Shown: positions 33,458 to 35,261 of the stretch, in pieces
How positions within the stretch are numbered: the stretch's first letter is position 1
Layout of the letters: each line of letters begins with the position of its first letter
NCBI RefSeq assembly: GCF_000282455.1
Contig: NZ_AKJG01000086.1
Span: 1-35,261 of the forward strand
Direction of reading: 5' to 3'
Source: Pseudomonas sp. GM74
Lineage (GTDB): Bacteria; Pseudomonadota; Gammaproteobacteria; Pseudomonadales; Pseudomonadaceae
DNA length: 35,261 nucleotides
Notes under the pieces: generated by a model
Seen by the model: only the letters and a program-made list of their open reading frames with translations
Database searches by the model: none
Told to the model about the DNA's origin: nothing
Position numbers and translations under genes: made by a program

Positions 33458-34368
33458 AAACCTTCAATCAGCAATTCCTGAGGTGGGTCCCCAGCGGGCG
33501 CAAGTTCGTCATCGGGATTCCGTTCATCTGGCTGTTCCTGTTCTTCATGTTGCCGTTCTTCCTGGTGATGAAGATCAGCTTCTCGGAAGCGGCCCTGGCC
33601 ATTCCGCCCTACTCGGAGATCTACACCTTCGCCGAGCAGAAATTCCAGCTGCTGCTCAATATCGGCAACTACACCCTGCTGGGCGAGGATGAGCTGTACC
33701 TGTCCGCCTACCTGGGTTCGTTGAAGGTGGCGTTTTTCAGCACCCTGATGTGCCTGGTGATCGGTTTCCCGATGGCCTACGCCATTACCAAGGCCAGCAA
33801 GGAAGCGCAGAACGTGCTGATGCTGCTGATCATGATGCCGACCTGGACCGCGATCCTGATCCGCGTTTACGCGTGGATGGGCATCCTCAGCAACAACGGT
33901 CTGCTCAACGGGTTCCTGATGTGGACCGGGCTGACCTCGCACCCGATCGAGATCCTCAACACCAACATCGCCGTCTACATCGGCGTGGTGTATGCGTATC
34001 TGCCGTTCATGGTGCTGCCGCTGTACGCCAACCTGGTCAAGCACGACCAGAGCCTGCTGGAAGCGGCGTCGGACCTGGGTTCGAGCACCTTCAACAGTTT
34101 CTGGAAAATCACCGTGCCGCTGGCCAAGAACGGCATCATCGCCGGCTGCATGCTGGTGTTCATTCCTGTGGTAGGTGAGTTCGTGATTCCGGAACTGCTG
34201 GGCGGCCCGGAAACCCTGATGATCGGCCGCGTATTGTGGCAAGAGTTCTTCAACAACCGCGACTGGCCGGTGGCGTCCGCCCTGGCGGTGGTGATGCTGT
34301 TGATCCTGATTGTGCCGATTCTGCTGTTCAACCGCAGCCAGGCCAAAGAGATGGAGGCACGGGGATGA
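33454..34368 (+). CDS. spuG: Polyamine ABC transporter permease (SpuG/PotH type)
   Basis: The 304-residue inner-membrane protein has about six helices and an ABC permease motif near residues 208-225 (LLEAASDLGSSTFNSFWKIT). It starts on ATGA overlapping the ATPase stop, which fixes the start over the upstream in-frame codons and implies tight co-translation. It should pair with SpuH as the channel. Confidence 0.92.
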   Translation: MKTFNQQFLRWVPSGRKFVIGIPFIWLFLFFMLPFFLVMKISFSEAALAIPPYSEIYTFAEQKFQLLLNIGNYTLLGEDELYLSAYLGSLKVAFFSTLMCLVIGFPMAYAITKASKEAQNVLMLLIMMPTWTAILIRVYAWMGILSNNGLLNGFLMWTGLTSHPIEILNTNIAVYIGVVYAYLPFMVLPLYANLVKHDQSLLEAASDLGSSTFNSFWKITVPLAKNGIIAGCMLVFIPVVGEFVIPELLGGPETLMIGRVLWQEFFNNRDWPVASALAVVMLLILIVPILLFNRSQAKEMEARG

Positions 34369-35249
34369 AACGCTTCGGATTTTCAAAGTTCATGCTGATT
34401 TTCGGCCTGTCGTTTATCTACCTGCCGATGCTAATTCTGGTGATTTACTCGTTCAACGCCTCCAAGCTGGTGACAGTGTGGGGTGGCTGGTCGATCAAGT
34501 GGTACGCCGGTTTGCTCGACAACAGCCAGCTGATGGGTTCGGTGGTGCGCTCGCTGGAAATCGCCTGCTACACCGCCATCGCAGCAGTCGCACTAGGGAC
34601 GCTGGCCGCGTTCGTCCTGACGCGCGTTACGCGCTTCAAGGGCCGCACGCTGTTCGGTGGCCTGGTCACCGCGCCGCTGGTGATGCCTGAAGTGATCACC
34701 GGTCTGTCGCTGTTGCTGCTGTTCGTGGCCATGGCGCAGTTGATCGGCTGGCCGATGGAGCGTGGCATCGTCACCATCTGGATCGCCCACACCACGTTTT
34801 GTGCCGCTTATGTGGCGGTGGTAGTCTCCGCCCGCCTTCGCGAGCTGGACCTGTCCATCGAAGAAGCGGCCATGGACCTGGGTGCAAAGCCGTTCAAGGT
34901 GTTTTTCCTGATCACCATTCCGATGATCGCGCCGTCACTGGCGGCCGGCGGCATGATGTCGTTCGCCCTGTCGCTCGATGACCTGGTGCTGGCGAGTTTC
35001 GTGTCGGGCCCGGGTTCCACGACCCTGCCGATGGAAGTGTTCTCGGCGGTGCGTCTTGGGGTCAAGCCCGAGATCAACGCCGTGGCCAGCCTGATCCTGT
35101 TGGCCGTGTCGATCGTGACTTTCATGGTCTGGTACTTCAGCCGCCGCGCCGAAGCCACCCGCAAACGCGCGATCCAGGAAGCCATGGACCAGACCGCCAG
35201 CGAATCCTGGCAGCAACCTGAAAAGCAAATGGCAGAAGCGACGGCCTAA
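34365..35249 (+). CDS. spuH: Polyamine ABC transporter permease (SpuH/PotI type)
   Basis: The 294-residue permease begins at an ATGA overlap with spuG. It has about six helices and the coupling motif IEEAAMDLGAKPFKVFFLIT near residues 165-184. A conserved SLDDLVLASFVSGPGSTTLP lies near 203-222. The C-terminal tail is charged. The gene ends 12 bases before the window edge. No binding-protein gene is in the window. Confidence 0.92.
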   Translation: MKRFGFSKFMLIFGLSFIYLPMLILVIYSFNASKLVTVWGGWSIKWYAGLLDNSQLMGSVVRSLEIACYTAIAAVALGTLAAFVLTRVTRFKGRTLFGGLVTAPLVMPEVITGLSLLLLFVAMAQLIGWPMERGIVTIWIAHTTFCAAYVAVVVSARLRELDLSIEEAAMDLGAKPFKVFFLITIPMIAPSLAAGGMMSFALSLDDLVLASFVSGPGSTTLPMEVFSAVRLGVKPEINAVASLILLAVSIVTFMVWYFSRRAEATRKRAIQEAMDQTASESWQQPEKQMAEATA

Positions 35250-35261
35250 AGGCCTGCTACA

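Overview
The window looks like chromosomal DNA of a fluorescent-group Pseudomonas. Evidence: high-GC coding, a cyanide-insensitive-type cytochrome bd (CioA/CioB with a DUF2474 small subunit), a puu/spu polyamine locus, and at least ten REP-type palindromes (GTGGGAGCGGGCTTGCCCGCGA and variants) between genes, mostly as inverted pairs. I saw no phage, insertion sequence, CRISPR array, tRNA or rRNA.

Layout. (1) 204-2801, minus strand: cytochrome bd oxidase cioA-cioB plus a 51-aa subunit. (2) 2939-11549: a molybdenum-cofactor (Moco) and oxidoreductase island. It holds a FdhF/YdeP-type molybdopterin oxidoreductase, moaA plus a bestrophin-like channel, moaB-moeA, a LysR-type regulator, and a moaC-moaD-moaE operon in which moaC and moaE carry internal deletions while moaD is intact. 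(3) 11594-12952: ChrA-type chromate transporter. (4) 13407-15650: FAD amine oxidase of the PuuB family and a DeoR regulator. (5) 16070-18668: polyphosphate kinase 2 and a SulP anion transporter. (6) 18987-20667: a lipoprotein and an AraC regulator. (7) 20915-24203: a surface protein joining a tyrosine-phosphatase domain to an autotransporter barrel, then two small secreted proteins. (8) 24739-25446: a hexapeptide acetyltransferase. (9) 25574-35249: the gamma-glutamyl-putrescine pathway (puuR-like, puuB, puuC, puuA, puuD) and three genes of a polyamine ABC transporter (spuF, spuG, spuH types).

The most interesting signal is a repeated regulatory element of about 44 bp. It occurs five times, only in the three intergenic regions of the Moco/oxidoreductase island. 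Each copy has a near-palindrome ATMGA-N5-TCGAT (a LysR-type T-N11-A box) and, exactly 33 bp from its start, GATTRGAC, which can serve as a -35 element. Two copies face outward in the oxidoreductase/moaA gap, two face outward in the moaB/lysR gap, and one faces moaC. In four of five a TANNNT -10-like hexamer follows after 18 or 19 bp, which puts the palindrome near -64, where LysR regulators bind. I infer that the LysR protein encoded at 9775-10665 runs a dedicated regulon: one molybdoenzyme of unknown substrate, its own set of Moco genes and a bestrophin channel. The moaC/moaE lesions suggest that this private Moco pathway is partly decayed here and relies on copies elsewhere in the genome.

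In the polyamine region, putrescine would be imported, glutamylated (PuuA), oxidised (PuuB, then PuuC) and hydrolysed to GABA plus glutamate (PuuD), under a PuuR-type cupin repressor. The aminotransferase and the two binding-protein genes that usually precede spuFGH in pseudomonads are absent from the expected position; a REP pair lies there instead.
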